Of a stretch of DNA of 55,736 nucleotides, positions 44,611-52,825 are shown piece by piece. A program made the translations under genes and the position numbers. The notes below the pieces were generated by a model. It was not told the DNA's origin and searched no databases. It saw only the letters and a list, made by a program, of their open reading frames with translations. The stretch lies in assembly GCF_016429065.1 (NCBI RefSeq), contig NZ_JAELTX010000015.1, positions 1 to 55,736 of the forward strand. The letters are read 5' to 3'. This DNA comes from Pedobacter sp. ASV17 (GTDB lineage Bacteria; Bacteroidota; Bacteroidia; Sphingobacteriales; Sphingobacteriaceae). How positions within the stretch are numbered: position 1 is the first letter of the stretch; each line of letters begins with the position of its first letter.

Positions 44611-44618
44611 TAATTTTG
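44611..44618 (+). promoter_or_regulatory. -7 box of the Cys-rich TIM-barrel gene
   Basis: TAATTTTG fits TAnnTTTG exactly, 25 bases before the ATG at 44644. Confidence 0.5.
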
Positions 44619-44643
44619 ACGGAAAAGTAGAACCTCATTTTAT

Positions 44644-46410
44644 ATGCCCCATCAATTTCATATTCCAGTTTTAGGCTTAGGCTTTTCCATTGATACTCCT
44701 TTAAAAGTTGCCCGTTATGGTATCTCCTCGGTAGTTTCTATTGTTGATGACGAACTGACCGAGCGCATGCGTAAATACCATTCGCAGTTGAACCAAATCC
44801 CTTATCATCCTATTGAAAAGAAAGTGACGGATAGTCGTGTTTTGCGTATCACGGCCTATTTGAACTTGCTTAATCAGTTGGTAGATGAGCAGTTTGAAGT
44901 ACTTAAACAACAAGATTTTGTGCCAGGGAGTGATATTTGTCGCTATTTTGAGCTACTGCCCGAAGGTTCGGTGACCAAACACGGTTATGAACTGATGATG
45001 GAGTATCCAGAAGGACAAAGGAAAAAAATCTTCCAAGATCGTTTACGTCAGCGGATGAAAAAAGGCAGCATAGACGTGAACATTATGGCCAAGGTAGATA
45101 AGCTGAACTTCGATAAAGACGGCACTTATTTAGGCGATGAGAACACGGATGCCCTAGCTGCGCTTAAGGCTTTTGCCGAAAGTGAATTAAAGGCTTCTGT
45201 GGTACTTTCTGCAGGAATGAACCCCCGTTTATACAGTTATATCGAAAGATTTGAAGGTTTTAATCCCGACAGTGAGGGTGAGTTTGACAAGCGTATTATT
45301 CTAAAAGTGAGCGACTACCGTTCGGCCTTGATCCAAGCAAAGTTTCTGGCGAAAAAGGGGTTATGGGTATCGGAGTTTAGGATAGAATCGGGTTTAAACT
45401 GTGGTGGACATGCTTTTGCCACTGATGGTTTCTTGCTAGGACCCATTTTAGAAGAGTTTAAACAAAGTCGTGGTTTGATGCTGTTAGAGCTGGAGACGCT
45501 CTACCGTAAAGCCTTGGAACAAAAGAATATCAGCATTAGCAACATGCCAAAGCAGCGCATTACAGTACAGGGAGGCATTGGTACAGCGCAGGAAAACGAA
45601 TTTTTGTTAAAGTACTACCGTTTAGATGCCACAGGATGGGGTAGTCCGTTTTTGTTGGTGCCCGAGGTAACTAATGTGGATGAGCAAACTTTACAGCAAT
45701 TGGCACAAGCAGAGCAAAAGGATTATTATTTGAGCAATTCATCGCCATTAGGGGTATTGTTTAACAATTTCAAGTACAGCAGTGCCGAGCAACAACGTTT
45801 GGACCGCATTGCCGCTGGAAAACCTGGAAGTCCTTGCACCAAGAAATACTTGTGTACCAATACCGAGTTTACCAAAGAACCCATTTGTACGGCTTCCAGC
45901 AAATACCAAAAGTTTAAGTTAAAGGAGTTGTCGGCACAACATTTAGATGAAGAAGCTCATCAAAAAGCCTACGAACGCATTACCGAGAAGGTGTGTTTGT
46001 GCGAAGGTTTGTGTACTTCTACCTATATCAAAACCAATATGCTAAAGCCTAAGGAAAGCAAAGCAGTAGCCATTTGTCCTGGACCCAATTTGGCATTTTT
46101 CAATAAGGTATACTCATTGGATGAAATGGTAAAGCACATCTACGGAGGCATTAACCTGTTGGAAAAAGTACAACGTCCGCATGTGTTTGTGAATGAACTG
46201 AACTTGTACATTGATTACCTACAAGCGGAGATTCAACGCTACTGGGACGATATCAACGAGAAGAAGAAGAAACACTTGGATGGGTTTAAGGATCAGTTAC
46301 ATAAAGGGATTAATTACTATAAAGGTTTATTTGCGGAGCTGGCCAATGTGAAGGTGTTAAAGGAACTTCGTTTGTCAGAAGAGAGATTGGAGAAAGTGGT
46401 TTTTAATTAG
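44644..46410 (+). CDS. Cys-rich protein related to nitronate-monooxygenase-like TIM barrels
   Basis: 588 residues without signal peptide. The start HIPVLGLGFSIDTPLKVARYG and the phrase TVQGGIGTAQEN followed by ATGWGSPFLLVPE are typical of FMN-dependent (beta/alpha)8 enzymes of the nitronate monooxygenase group, but it is 200 residues longer. Residues 398-478 hold seven cysteines (398, 404, 415, 451, 453, 457, 478) in the order CX5C, X10, C, X35, CXC, X3, C, X20, C, which could hold a metal or Fe-S centre. A helical C-terminus closes the protein. An FNR-like site lies upstream and an oxygen-sensor-like kinase gene downstream. The reaction is unknown. The stop TAG is also the first TAG of a heptamer tract. 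Confidence 0.6.
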   Translation: MPHQFHIPVLGLGFSIDTPLKVARYGISSVVSIVDDELTERMRKYHSQLNQIPYHPIEKKVTDSRVLRITAYLNLLNQLVDEQFEVLKQQDFVPGSDICRYFELLPEGSVTKHGYELMMEYPEGQRKKIFQDRLRQRMKKGSIDVNIMAKVDKLNFDKDGTYLGDENTDALAALKAFAESELKASVVLSAGMNPRLYSYIERFEGFNPDSEGEFDKRIILKVSDYRSALIQAKFLAKKGLWVSEFRIESGLNCGGHAFATDGFLLGPILEEFKQSRGLMLLELETLYRKALEQKNISISNMPKQRITVQGGIGTAQENEFLLKYYRLDATGWGSPFLLVPEVTNVDEQTLQQLAQAEQKDYYLSNSSPLGVLFNNFKYSSAEQQRLDRIAAGKPGSPCTKKYLCTNTEFTKEPICTASSKYQKFKLKELSAQHLDEEAHQKAYERITEKVCLCEGLCTSTYIKTNMLKPKESKAVAICPGPNLAFFNKVYSLDEMVKHIYGGINLLEKVQRPHVFVNELNLYIDYLQAEIQRYWDDINEKKKKHLDGFKDQLHKGINYYKGLFAELANVKVLKELRLSEERLEKVVFN

Positions 46411-46690
46411 GAGTAAGGAATAAGGAGCAAAGACTTAGGTGGTAATTAGCTAATGAGATGATTGGATTGATTTGATAATGACGTGATTGTGGTCAATAGC
46501 GCTGAACAATTTCTCCCTTTGGAGGGAGATTAAGAGGGAGGATTAAAACTGATGGACACTTTCCTCCCCCTTACCGCTCCGAAAATTGTCGGAGCAGGCT
46601 CTCGGAGAGGGAGATAAGAGACAATGCAAATGAAACAATTAAGCGAATAACCCATCCCGAAGGATCGGGACTAATCCCTAGTTCCTAAAA
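46408..46690. repeat. Intergenic repeats between the Cys-rich gene and the kinase
   Basis: 46408-46442 is five heptamers (TAGGAGT, AAGGAAT, AAGGAGC, AAAGACT, TAGGTGG) starting at the stop codon. 46511-46615 holds CTCCCTTTGGAGGGAG- and GGAGCAGGCTC-type hairpins of the long palindrome family. 46652-46690 holds a CCCGAAGGATCGGGACT segment and TAGTTCC heptamers. No gene. Confidence 0.75.
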
Positions 46691-46733
46691 AACAAACCAA
46701 CCAAAAAACGAAAAAACCAATTGCCTAAAATTT

Positions 46734-46741
46734 TAACTTTG
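46734..46741 (+). promoter_or_regulatory. Candidate -7 box of the FixL-like kinase
   Basis: TAACTTTG fits TAnnTTTG, 22 bases before the ATG at 46764. No -33 TTTG is seen. Confidence 0.4.
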
Positions 46742-46763
46742 AACTTCAATTCGAAATAAGTAC

Positions 46764-47960
46764 ATGGAAAGAGCCAAATTGTTAAATGCGATTATCGAGA
46801 ATGCTATTGATGGAATTATTACCATTGACGAGTTTGGGATCATTGAGCATATTAATCCTTCGGCGCTTACCTTGTTTGGCTATGAGCGTAGTGAACTGAT
46901 AGGGAAAAACGTTTCGGTATTGATGCCACAGCCTGACAAGGCAAGGCATGATCAGTACATTGCCAACTATCGTCATACAGGCGAACGCCATATCATTGGA
47001 ATTGGTAGGGAGGTGCAAGGCCAACGTAAGGATGGTTCTAGGTTCCCTTTCAGGTTAGGTGTAAGTGAAGTGAAATTCTCCGATCGACGCATTTTTACGG
47101 GTTTTATCCACGATTTGAGTAGGCAAAAAGAGGATGAGCTTAAAATCAAAAGCTATACGGAAGAGCTGGAACAGAAAATCAAGGAACGTACACAAGACCT
47201 CATCCGTTCTATCAACGAACTAGAAACTGCTAAAGAACATGTAAGTGCACTTTTTGAAAAGGAGAAGGAGCTTAACCAGTTGAAAACAAGATTTGTATCG
47301 ATGGCATCGCATGAATTTAGAACGCCCTTAAGTTCTATCCAGCTTTCGGCTTCGCTGATTGATAAATATAGCTCTAAACATGATGAGGCCAATGTAGAAA
47401 AGCATACTTCGAAGATCAAAAATGCCATTAACAACCTCACCACAATCCTTAATGATTTCCTATCCTTAGAGAAGTTAGAGGCTGGCAAGGTAGAACCTCG
47501 CGCCAATTGGTTCGACATTATATTTTTTGCGGAGGAGATTGTAGAGGAAATGCAGTTGATCAGTAAGCAAAATCAGCTGATTGTATACGAGCACACTGGG
47601 ACTAGTTCACAGGTGTTTTTAGATCATAACCTATTAAAGAACTGTATCATCAACTTGATCTCCAATGCCATTAAGTATTCGGGCGAAAATACCATGATCC
47701 AGTTCAACACCATACTGAAACAAAACGAACTGATTGTAGAGGTGAAGGATAATGGGATTGGTATTCCAGAAGTAGACAAGGTGAATTTGTTTGAGCCCTT
47801 TTTTAGGGCACATAATACGGGCGATATCCCAGGCACTGGGCTTGGACTTAATATTGTAAAACGATATGTAGGGCTAATGAATGGTACGGTGGTTTGTCAA
47901 ACGGAGCAAAATAAAGGAACAACCTTTACTTTGAAGTTTAGTTTTGAAAAAGAACAATAG
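46764..47960 (+). CDS. FixL-like haem-PAS sensor histidine kinase
   Basis: 398 residues, soluble. PAS domain at 5-122 with the FixL-type F/G region: RHDQYIANY (His62 aligns with the haem-ligand His200 of Bradyrhizobium FixL), then ERHIIGIGR (His76 and Ile77 align with His214 and Ile215, Arg82 with the oxygen-contacting Arg220), then FTGFIHDLS. A short coiled coil (125-170) leads to HisKA with His183 in MASHEFRTPLSS, and HATPase_c with NLISNAIKYSG and GTGLGLNI. The haem pocket strongly suggests oxygen sensing. It is followed 279 bases later by a receiver-CRP regulator, its likely partner. Confidence 0.85.
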   Translation: MERAKLLNAIIENAIDGIITIDEFGIIEHINPSALTLFGYERSELIGKNVSVLMPQPDKARHDQYIANYRHTGERHIIGIGREVQGQRKDGSRFPFRLGVSEVKFSDRRIFTGFIHDLSRQKEDELKIKSYTEELEQKIKERTQDLIRSINELETAKEHVSALFEKEKELNQLKTRFVSMASHEFRTPLSSIQLSASLIDKYSSKHDEANVEKHTSKIKNAINNLTTILNDFLSLEKLEAGKVEPRANWFDIIFFAEEIVEEMQLISKQNQLIVYEHTGTSSQVFLDHNLLKNCIINLISNAIKYSGENTMIQFNTILKQNELIVEVKDNGIGIPEVDKVNLFEPFFRAHNTGDIPGTGLGLNIVKRYVGLMNGTVVCQTEQNKGTTFTLKFSFEKEQ

Positions 47961-48239
47961 ACTTATTGTCCCAAGCTTTAGTCTTGCCTGCCCTTATGCC
48001 AGGCATTGGCACTCCCTTTTGAGTGACCAAAAGGGAGCAAAAGTCACCGACTGCGTCTTTTGCTATTAAAGGAGTTGCTAGGGCTTTTGTTATGGTAACC
48101 GTAAAAGCCAAGGTCGGGGTTTAAGGTAACGTAGAGGGGATGCTGGGGCTTGATATACTGACTATTGGTTAGTGCGGAATGAAAGTAATTGTTATAAATA
48201 AAATGAAATCTGCTGTTTCATCAATATAAATAAAAGATC
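47961..48239. other. Intergenic region with a conserved-looking segment
   Basis: About 48000-48100 contains GTGACCAAAAGGGAGCAAAA and GTCACCGACTGCGTCTTTTG, GC-richer than normal intergenic DNA here, and reads like part of a further dispersed repeat, though no second copy is in the window. TGAAA-TCTGCTG-TTTCA at 48204-48220 is a dyad 20 bases before the regulator ATG. No gene. Confidence 0.45.
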
Positions 48240-49268
48240 ATGAAGAAGGTACTGGTTATAGAAGACAACGACGACATTAGAGAAGGTACGGTAGAAGTAT
48301 TGACCTTAGCTGGCTATGAAGCACTATCGGCCAAGAATGGTAAACTAGGGGTAGAAATGGCGCTAAGTTCCTCACCAGACATTATCCTGTGCGATATCAT
48401 GATGCCCGAACTGGATGGTTATGGTGTGTTGTACTTGCTAAGTAAAAACCCTAAACTGGCCAGTATTCCTTTTATTTTCATGACAGCAAAGGCCGAAAGG
48501 GCTGATATGCGTAAAGGGATGGAAATGGGTGCTGATGATTACCTGACCAAACCTTTTGATGATTTGGAATTGTTTAATGCCATTGAAAGTCGACTAAAAA
48601 AGAAAAGCCAAACCGTGGGTTTTAAGGCGGCACCTAAGGATTTGCAGACTATTTTTGCAGAGCTGAAACAAAAAGGAAAGGGTAGGAACTTTGCAAACAA
48701 ACAGGTGATTTATGTAGAAAATGATGAACCTGCTTATCTGTATTTGATTAAAAGTGGACAGGTGAAAACCTATAAACGCTTTAAGGATGGCAGGGAACTG
48801 TCTTCTAATATTTATAAAGATGGTGATTTCTTTGGTTACGAAAGCTTGTGCTGTGGGGTAAGCTATGCAGATAACGCAGCTACCTTAACGGATACAGAGT
48901 TATTTTTGATCCCCAAAGCTGATTTTATGGATGCTTTGTTTAACCATCAGGAAATGGCAACAGCTTTTATTGAGCTACTGTCTGGCAATATTCGCTTTAA
49001 AGAAGAGCAGATGCTGAAGCTGGCCTATTTCTCGGTGCGTAAACGTGTAGCAGAGGCCTTGGTTCAGTTGTCCAGAAAGTTCGCGACGGATGGTGAGGAT
49101 ACCTGTACTTTAAAGATCTCCCGCGATGACTTAGCAGCTTTTGTGGGTACTGCCAGTGAAACCGTAAGTCGTATGTTAGCTGATTTTAAAGAGGAAAAGC
49201 TGATTGAAAAACATGGTAATGCGATTTATGTAGTATCTATTGAGCGTTTGAGTAATATTAAGCAATAA
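48240..49268 (+). CDS. Receiver-CRP/FNR fusion transcription regulator
   Basis: 342 residues: receiver domain (1-120) with Asp10-Asp11, phospho-acceptor Asp52 in LCDIMMPELDG and Lys104; a cyclic-nucleotide-binding-like beta-roll (about 145-255, NKQVIYVENDEPAYLYLIKSG); and a CRP-type winged helix-turn-helix (about 262-335, ISRDDLAAFVGTASETVSRML). The arrangement joins what FixJ and FixK do separately in rhizobia. With the FixL-like kinase upstream it probably forms an oxygen-responsive pair. Effector-binding residues for cAMP are not evident. Single promoter region; a heptamer tract begins three bases after the stop. Confidence 0.9.
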   Translation: MKKVLVIEDNDDIREGTVEVLTLAGYEALSAKNGKLGVEMALSSSPDIILCDIMMPELDGYGVLYLLSKNPKLASIPFIFMTAKAERADMRKGMEMGADDYLTKPFDDLELFNAIESRLKKKSQTVGFKAAPKDLQTIFAELKQKGKGRNFANKQVIYVENDEPAYLYLIKSGQVKTYKRFKDGRELSSNIYKDGDFFGYESLCCGVSYADNAATLTDTELFLIPKADFMDALFNHQEMATAFIELLSGNIRFKEEQMLKLAYFSVRKRVAEALVQLSRKFATDGEDTCTLKISRDDLAAFVGTASETVSRMLADFKEEKLIEKHGNAIYVVSIERLSNIKQ

Positions 49269-49363
49269 CTTAGTGGCTAGTGGTTAGTAGCTAGTGGTTA
49301 GTTCTGATCCTTCGGGATGGTTATTCGTTTAATTGTTTAATCTTAGCCATTCCGCTCCTACAA

Positions 49364-49456
49364 CGTCATCCTCGCGTATGCGGGGATCTTAAAGCGTATT
49401 GTTATAATATTCTCCTTTCTATTGTATTAGGATGCCCAATCAAGTTGAGTATGACG
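49364..49456 (+). repeat. Composite double-hairpin element, copy 4
   Basis: 93 bp, CGTCATCCTCGCGTATGCGG to GTTGAGTATGACG. Confidence 0.9.
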
Positions 49457-49493
49457 TGCTATGAATGTTATCAACTTACTACCATTCCTACAA

Positions 49494-49585
49494 CGTTATC
49501 CTCGCGTATTCGGGGATCTTAAAGCACTTTGCTATAAAGTTTTCTTTCTATTGCATTAGGATGCCCAATCAAGTTGAGCATGACG
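49494..49585 (+). repeat. Composite double-hairpin element, copy 5
   Basis: 92 bp, CGTTATCCTCGCGTATTCGG to GTTGAGCATGACG; starts exactly 130 bp after copy 4. Confidence 0.9.
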
Positions 49586-49691
49586 TACTATAAGCGCCAC
49601 AAGCTTTAAATACCTACAGTCTTTATTCCTTACTCCCAATACTAATCCCTAACTCCTTATTATCAACTAAAACCAGTAACTTAGCCACACT

Positions 49692-50132
49692 ATGGGTTTA
49701 TTCAAACGTAATTTTCTATACTATCCGCTATTTATCCTAATGCTTTTCATTGTAGCATGTAGCAATAGCCAAAAGCCAACCCAGCTTACTTATGTGAAGT
49801 ACGTAGCCCATAAGCAAGGCGACACTGCCATTGTGCTCCTTAATCAATCTAAGGAAATGTTTACAGGGACTTTGATGATTAACGAACATGGTGTTTACAG
49901 GGACTCAGGTACCGTAAAAGGACTGGTTAAAGGAGATACGTTAATTGGGGAGTTCCACTTTTTGCACTATAAACTGGAATGGAAACGTAAACCCATCGCT
50001 TTCCTAATGAAAAACAAACAATTAATCATGGGCGAAGGAATTACTAAAATGACCGTTGGTATCCCACACTTTGATCCCACAGTGCCTATTAATTTTAACG
50101 AGGATAAACAGTTTGTGTTTTTTAGGAATTAG
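49692..50132 (+). CDS. Small lipoprotein of unknown function
   Basis: 146 residues; membrane segment and lipobox FIVACSNSQKPTQL with Cys at 23. The mature part is one beta-rich domain (YVKYVAHKQGDTAIVLLNQS, MFTGTLMINEHG, GDTLIGEFHFLHYKLEWKRKP). Not recognised. Its final codons and stop (AGG AAT TAG) lie in a heptamer tract (TTAGGAA TTAGTCC), so the last residues may be repeat-derived. Confidence 0.7.
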   Translation: MGLFKRNFLYYPLFILMLFIVACSNSQKPTQLTYVKYVAHKQGDTAIVLLNQSKEMFTGTLMINEHGVYRDSGTVKGLVKGDTLIGEFHFLHYKLEWKRKPIAFLMKNKQLIMGEGITKMTVGIPHFDPTVPINFNEDKQFVFFRN

Positions 50133-50260
50133 TCCCGAATAGTCGGGATTAGTGGCTAGGTATTAGTCCCGATGCTTCGAGGATGGCTATTAGACTAATT
50201 GCTTAGTTCGTTCCTTTTCTATAGCGTCATTGCTAGCTTTGCGAAGCAATCTAATTTGAG
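50122..50260. repeat. Heptamer tract and TTGCGAAGCAATCT segment
   Basis: TTAGGAA TTAGTCC CGAATAG TCGGGAT TAGTGGC TAGGTAT TAGTCCC from 50122, then GATGCTTCGAGGAT and GCGTCATTGCTAGCTTTGCG at about 50225-50252. The rest up to 50539 (about 280 bases) is A+T-rich and shows nothing recognisable. Confidence 0.75.
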
Positions 50261-50539
50261 TGCTATTACCCGTTTAGATCCTTCGGAATTGATTCTTTAA
50301 TTGCTAGATGCTCAAATTATTAGCTTGTCATCTCATTACCATAGTATACAGTAATTCTTATACATGAATTTGATCTTGCAGATGTTATTAATGATTTGTA
50401 ATAACTAAAAATAAATTGAGCATACACTTAAGATAAAATAAGATCAGTAATAATTGCAGGGACTAGTTGTAATGTTAAAGACATCAGAGAACTTATAAAA
50501 TGTGTTATATTTATCATGTATTTATATTAGCCATCTCCA

Positions 50540-51118
50540 ATGCTCGAAGTCATCAACAACACCCTCTCGTTTATCCAACAAGACCTATTCACCGCTTTTG
50601 GTATCATCTCTATTTTATATCCTTTGGGAGTACTAATATCTAAAAGAGCTGAAAAGACTTTGTATGACAAGGTGTTTTGTAGTTTCATCGTCTTTTTAGG
50701 GATGGTTTATTTGTGTTTGTGGATTATCCTAATTGTGGGGGCGTTAATGACTAGCCAAGAACCAGATAGTGCTACTATCCTCAATAGGATATTTGGGGAG
50801 TATTGGTGGAGCTTTTGGTTACAAATTGTATTATGGATAGGTGCTACACAGTTGTTAAGACTACCAAAGTTTAAGTATTACCCATTGTTAAGATTAATGA
50901 TCAGTTTGGTATTGCTGGTTCCTATGGAACTCGTAGTCTTTTTATTTAAGTTTAACCAAGGCGGGCTTATTAAGATTGGCCTTTCGGAAGATATCCTAAC
51001 GATAGGTGGTGAATTATTGCTTAAGCTGGGCATATTTTTCGGGTTTACACAATTGTATTATTGGAGCTTTGAATATGTAAGGCGATTGAGGTTGAAGTGG
51101 AAGGAAGAAGCGAGGTAG
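50540..51118 (+). CDS. Membrane protein of unknown function
   Basis: 192 residues with four likely membrane segments (about 15-35, 45-72, 88-108, 115-140) and a fifth weaker one near 155-178, ending in a basic tail (YVRRLRLKWKEEAR). A YWWSFWLQIVLWIGATQLL segment is rich in aromatic residues. No family recognised. Single gene. Confidence 0.7.
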   Translation: MLEVINNTLSFIQQDLFTAFGIISILYPLGVLISKRAEKTLYDKVFCSFIVFLGMVYLCLWIILIVGALMTSQEPDSATILNRIFGEYWWSFWLQIVLWIGATQLLRLPKFKYYPLLRLMISLVLLVPMELVVFLFKFNQGGLIKIGLSEDILTIGGELLLKLGIFFGFTQLYYWSFEYVRRLRLKWKEEAR

Positions 51119-51119
51119 C

Positions 51120-51393
51120 AGTTATCAGTTATCAGTTGCCAATTTTCAGTTATCAGTTGGGACAGCTAGGTACTTACTTTAATGGTTATACTTGAACGGT
51201 TAACCGGTTAAAGAGATTCTTCGTTACCGAAGTCTCGGTACAAGTAGCACTCAGAATGACAAAAAGGATAATCAATATCACTAAACTTTGGCATCCTTAC
51301 TGTATCGCTCGCAACTCGCAACTTATAACCTGTAACTCAACTAGCCACTAACTACCAACCACTAGTACCTAATCCCTAACTCCTAGTTCCTAA
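51120..51393. repeat. Heptamer tracts before the phosphodiesterase gene
   Basis: 51120-51161 reads AGTTATC twice, AGTTGCC, AATTTTC, AGTTATC, AGTTGGG. 51307-51393 is twelve units with a strict 7-base step (AACTCGC, AACTTAT, AACCTGT, AACTCAA, CTAGCCA, CTAACTA and so on to CTAGTTC). Between them, GAAGTCTCGGTAC and CACTCAGAATGAC fragments of palindromic elements. No gene. Confidence 0.8.
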
Positions 51394-51462
51394 ACAAAAA
51401 TTAACATTAGCATAATACCCAAGGCACGTTGGGCTAATATATTCGCAGCATCAAAAAATAGA

Positions 51463-52821
51463 ATGATGAAAAGAATATTTGCTTTGTTGATCGGTTTGGG
51501 AATGAGCACTGCTGCTGTACAGGCACAGGAGAAAAACCACGTGATATTGATCAGTGTAGATGGTTTAAGACCAGAGTTTTACTTGGACGCACAGTGGGGA
51601 ATGGTGAACGTGCGTCAGGGAATGAGCAAGGGAGCCTATGCTGAAGGGGTACGTGGCAGCTTTCCAACGGTAACCTATCCGTCACATACCACTATTGTAA
51701 CTGGGGTATTGCCAGCAAAGCATGGTATTTATTACAATACACCTGTGGAGCCTTTGGGCATTTCGGGCAAATGGTTCTGGTATTACAAAGACATTAAAGT
51801 GCCTACCTTGTGGACCGCCGCGAAGGATGCAGGTTTAACTACCGCTTGTGTGAGCTGGCCTGTAACCGTAGGTGCGCCAATTACCTATAATTTACCTGAG
51901 TATGTGGTTTTGCCACAAAACAAAGGCGAGAAGAAGGATGAAGTGAAAGCGATGTTATTGGAGTCGAGCCCTAAGGAATTGGTACAAGAGGTACAGGATT
52001 ATGCCATTGGCAAGTTTGGCGAATTTGGCGCTACGCTTGATTACAATAGCAACGATCAAAATAAGGCTAGAATGGCAGCCTATATCATTAAACGCTACAA
52101 ACCTAATTTCTTGGCCTTGCACATTGCAGCTACTGATCATTTTGAACACGAGCAGGGCAGGGATGGTGATAAGGTAAGATCGGCCGTGGTTGGTGCCGAT
52201 GTGGCCATTAGAAATTTGATTGATGCGGTAGAAGCCGCAGGCATTGCCAAGAATACTACGTTTATCATCACTGGCGACCATGGTTTTGTGGACATCCACA
52301 CGCAGTTTAAACCTAATGTTTTATTGGCACAATTGGGCTTATATGATGATGCGAATAAGGAAGGCTGGAAGGCTTACTTTCAACAAAGTGGAGGTTCGGC
52401 CTTTTTGCATTTAAAAGACCCGAAAGATAAAGCCACTTTAGCCAAAGTAAAGCAAGGCTTAGCGCAATTGCCTGAGCGTTATCAACGTATGTTTGAGGTG
52501 TTGGATAAAGAGACCTTGACTAAAGCGCAGGGTGATCCTAACGCCGTAATGGCCTTGGCCGCAAATCAGGGTTTTAGTTTTGGCGCTTCGGCTACTGGCG
52601 ATATGTTGGCTTCGGTAAGTGGTGGTACGCATGGATATTTGCCTAATTTTAAGGAAATACAGACAGGTTTTGTGGCTTTTGGTAATGGTATCAAAGCTGG
52701 TGCAGTATTGCCTTTAATGGGACAGGAAGATATTGCTCCACTAATTGCCAAATTGCTTAATCTTAATTTAAGTACTGATGGGATATTGTACCCTGGTTTG
52801 GTAGCACCTGCAAAGAAATAG
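51463..52821 (+). CDS. Secreted nucleotide pyrophosphatase/phosphodiesterase-like enzyme
   Basis: 452 residues with signal peptide (AAVQAQ). Alkaline-phosphatase superfamily, type I phosphodiesterase (PF01663). Metal and nucleophile residues: Asp33 in ISVDGLRP, Thr71 in FPTVTYPSHTTIVTG, Asp/His in AATDHFEHEQG, Asp-His in ITGDHGF and His in SGGTHGYLP. The enzyme cleaves phosphodiester or pyrophosphate bonds of nucleotides or nucleotide sugars in the periplasm or outside the cell; the substrate is not known. ATG at 51463 or 51466. Standing alone between repeat mosaics. Confidence 0.88.
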   Translation: MMKRIFALLIGLGMSTAAVQAQEKNHVILISVDGLRPEFYLDAQWGMVNVRQGMSKGAYAEGVRGSFPTVTYPSHTTIVTGVLPAKHGIYYNTPVEPLGISGKWFWYYKDIKVPTLWTAAKDAGLTTACVSWPVTVGAPITYNLPEYVVLPQNKGEKKDEVKAMLLESSPKELVQEVQDYAIGKFGEFGATLDYNSNDQNKARMAAYIIKRYKPNFLALHIAATDHFEHEQGRDGDKVRSAVVGADVAIRNLIDAVEAAGIAKNTTFIITGDHGFVDIHTQFKPNVLLAQLGLYDDANKEGWKAYFQQSGGSAFLHLKDPKDKATLAKVKQGLAQLPERYQRMFEVLDKETLTKAQGDPNAVMALAANQGFSFGASATGDMLASVSGGTHGYLPNFKEIQTGFVAFGNGIKAGAVLPLMGQEDIAPLIAKLLNLNLSTDGILYPGLVAPAKK

Positions 52822-52825
52822 CATT

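Larger units (their letters stand above)
49271..49659. repeat. Intergenic repeat mosaic with a tandem duplication
   Basis: 49271-49305 is five heptamers (TAGTGGC/TAGTGGT). Two composite elements follow at 49364-49456 and 49494-49585, with their flanks forming a tandem repeat of 130 bp. 49618-49659 is six heptamers (AGTCTTT, ATTCCTT, ACTCCCA, ATACTAA, TCCCTAA, CTCCTTA). No gene. Confidence 0.88.
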
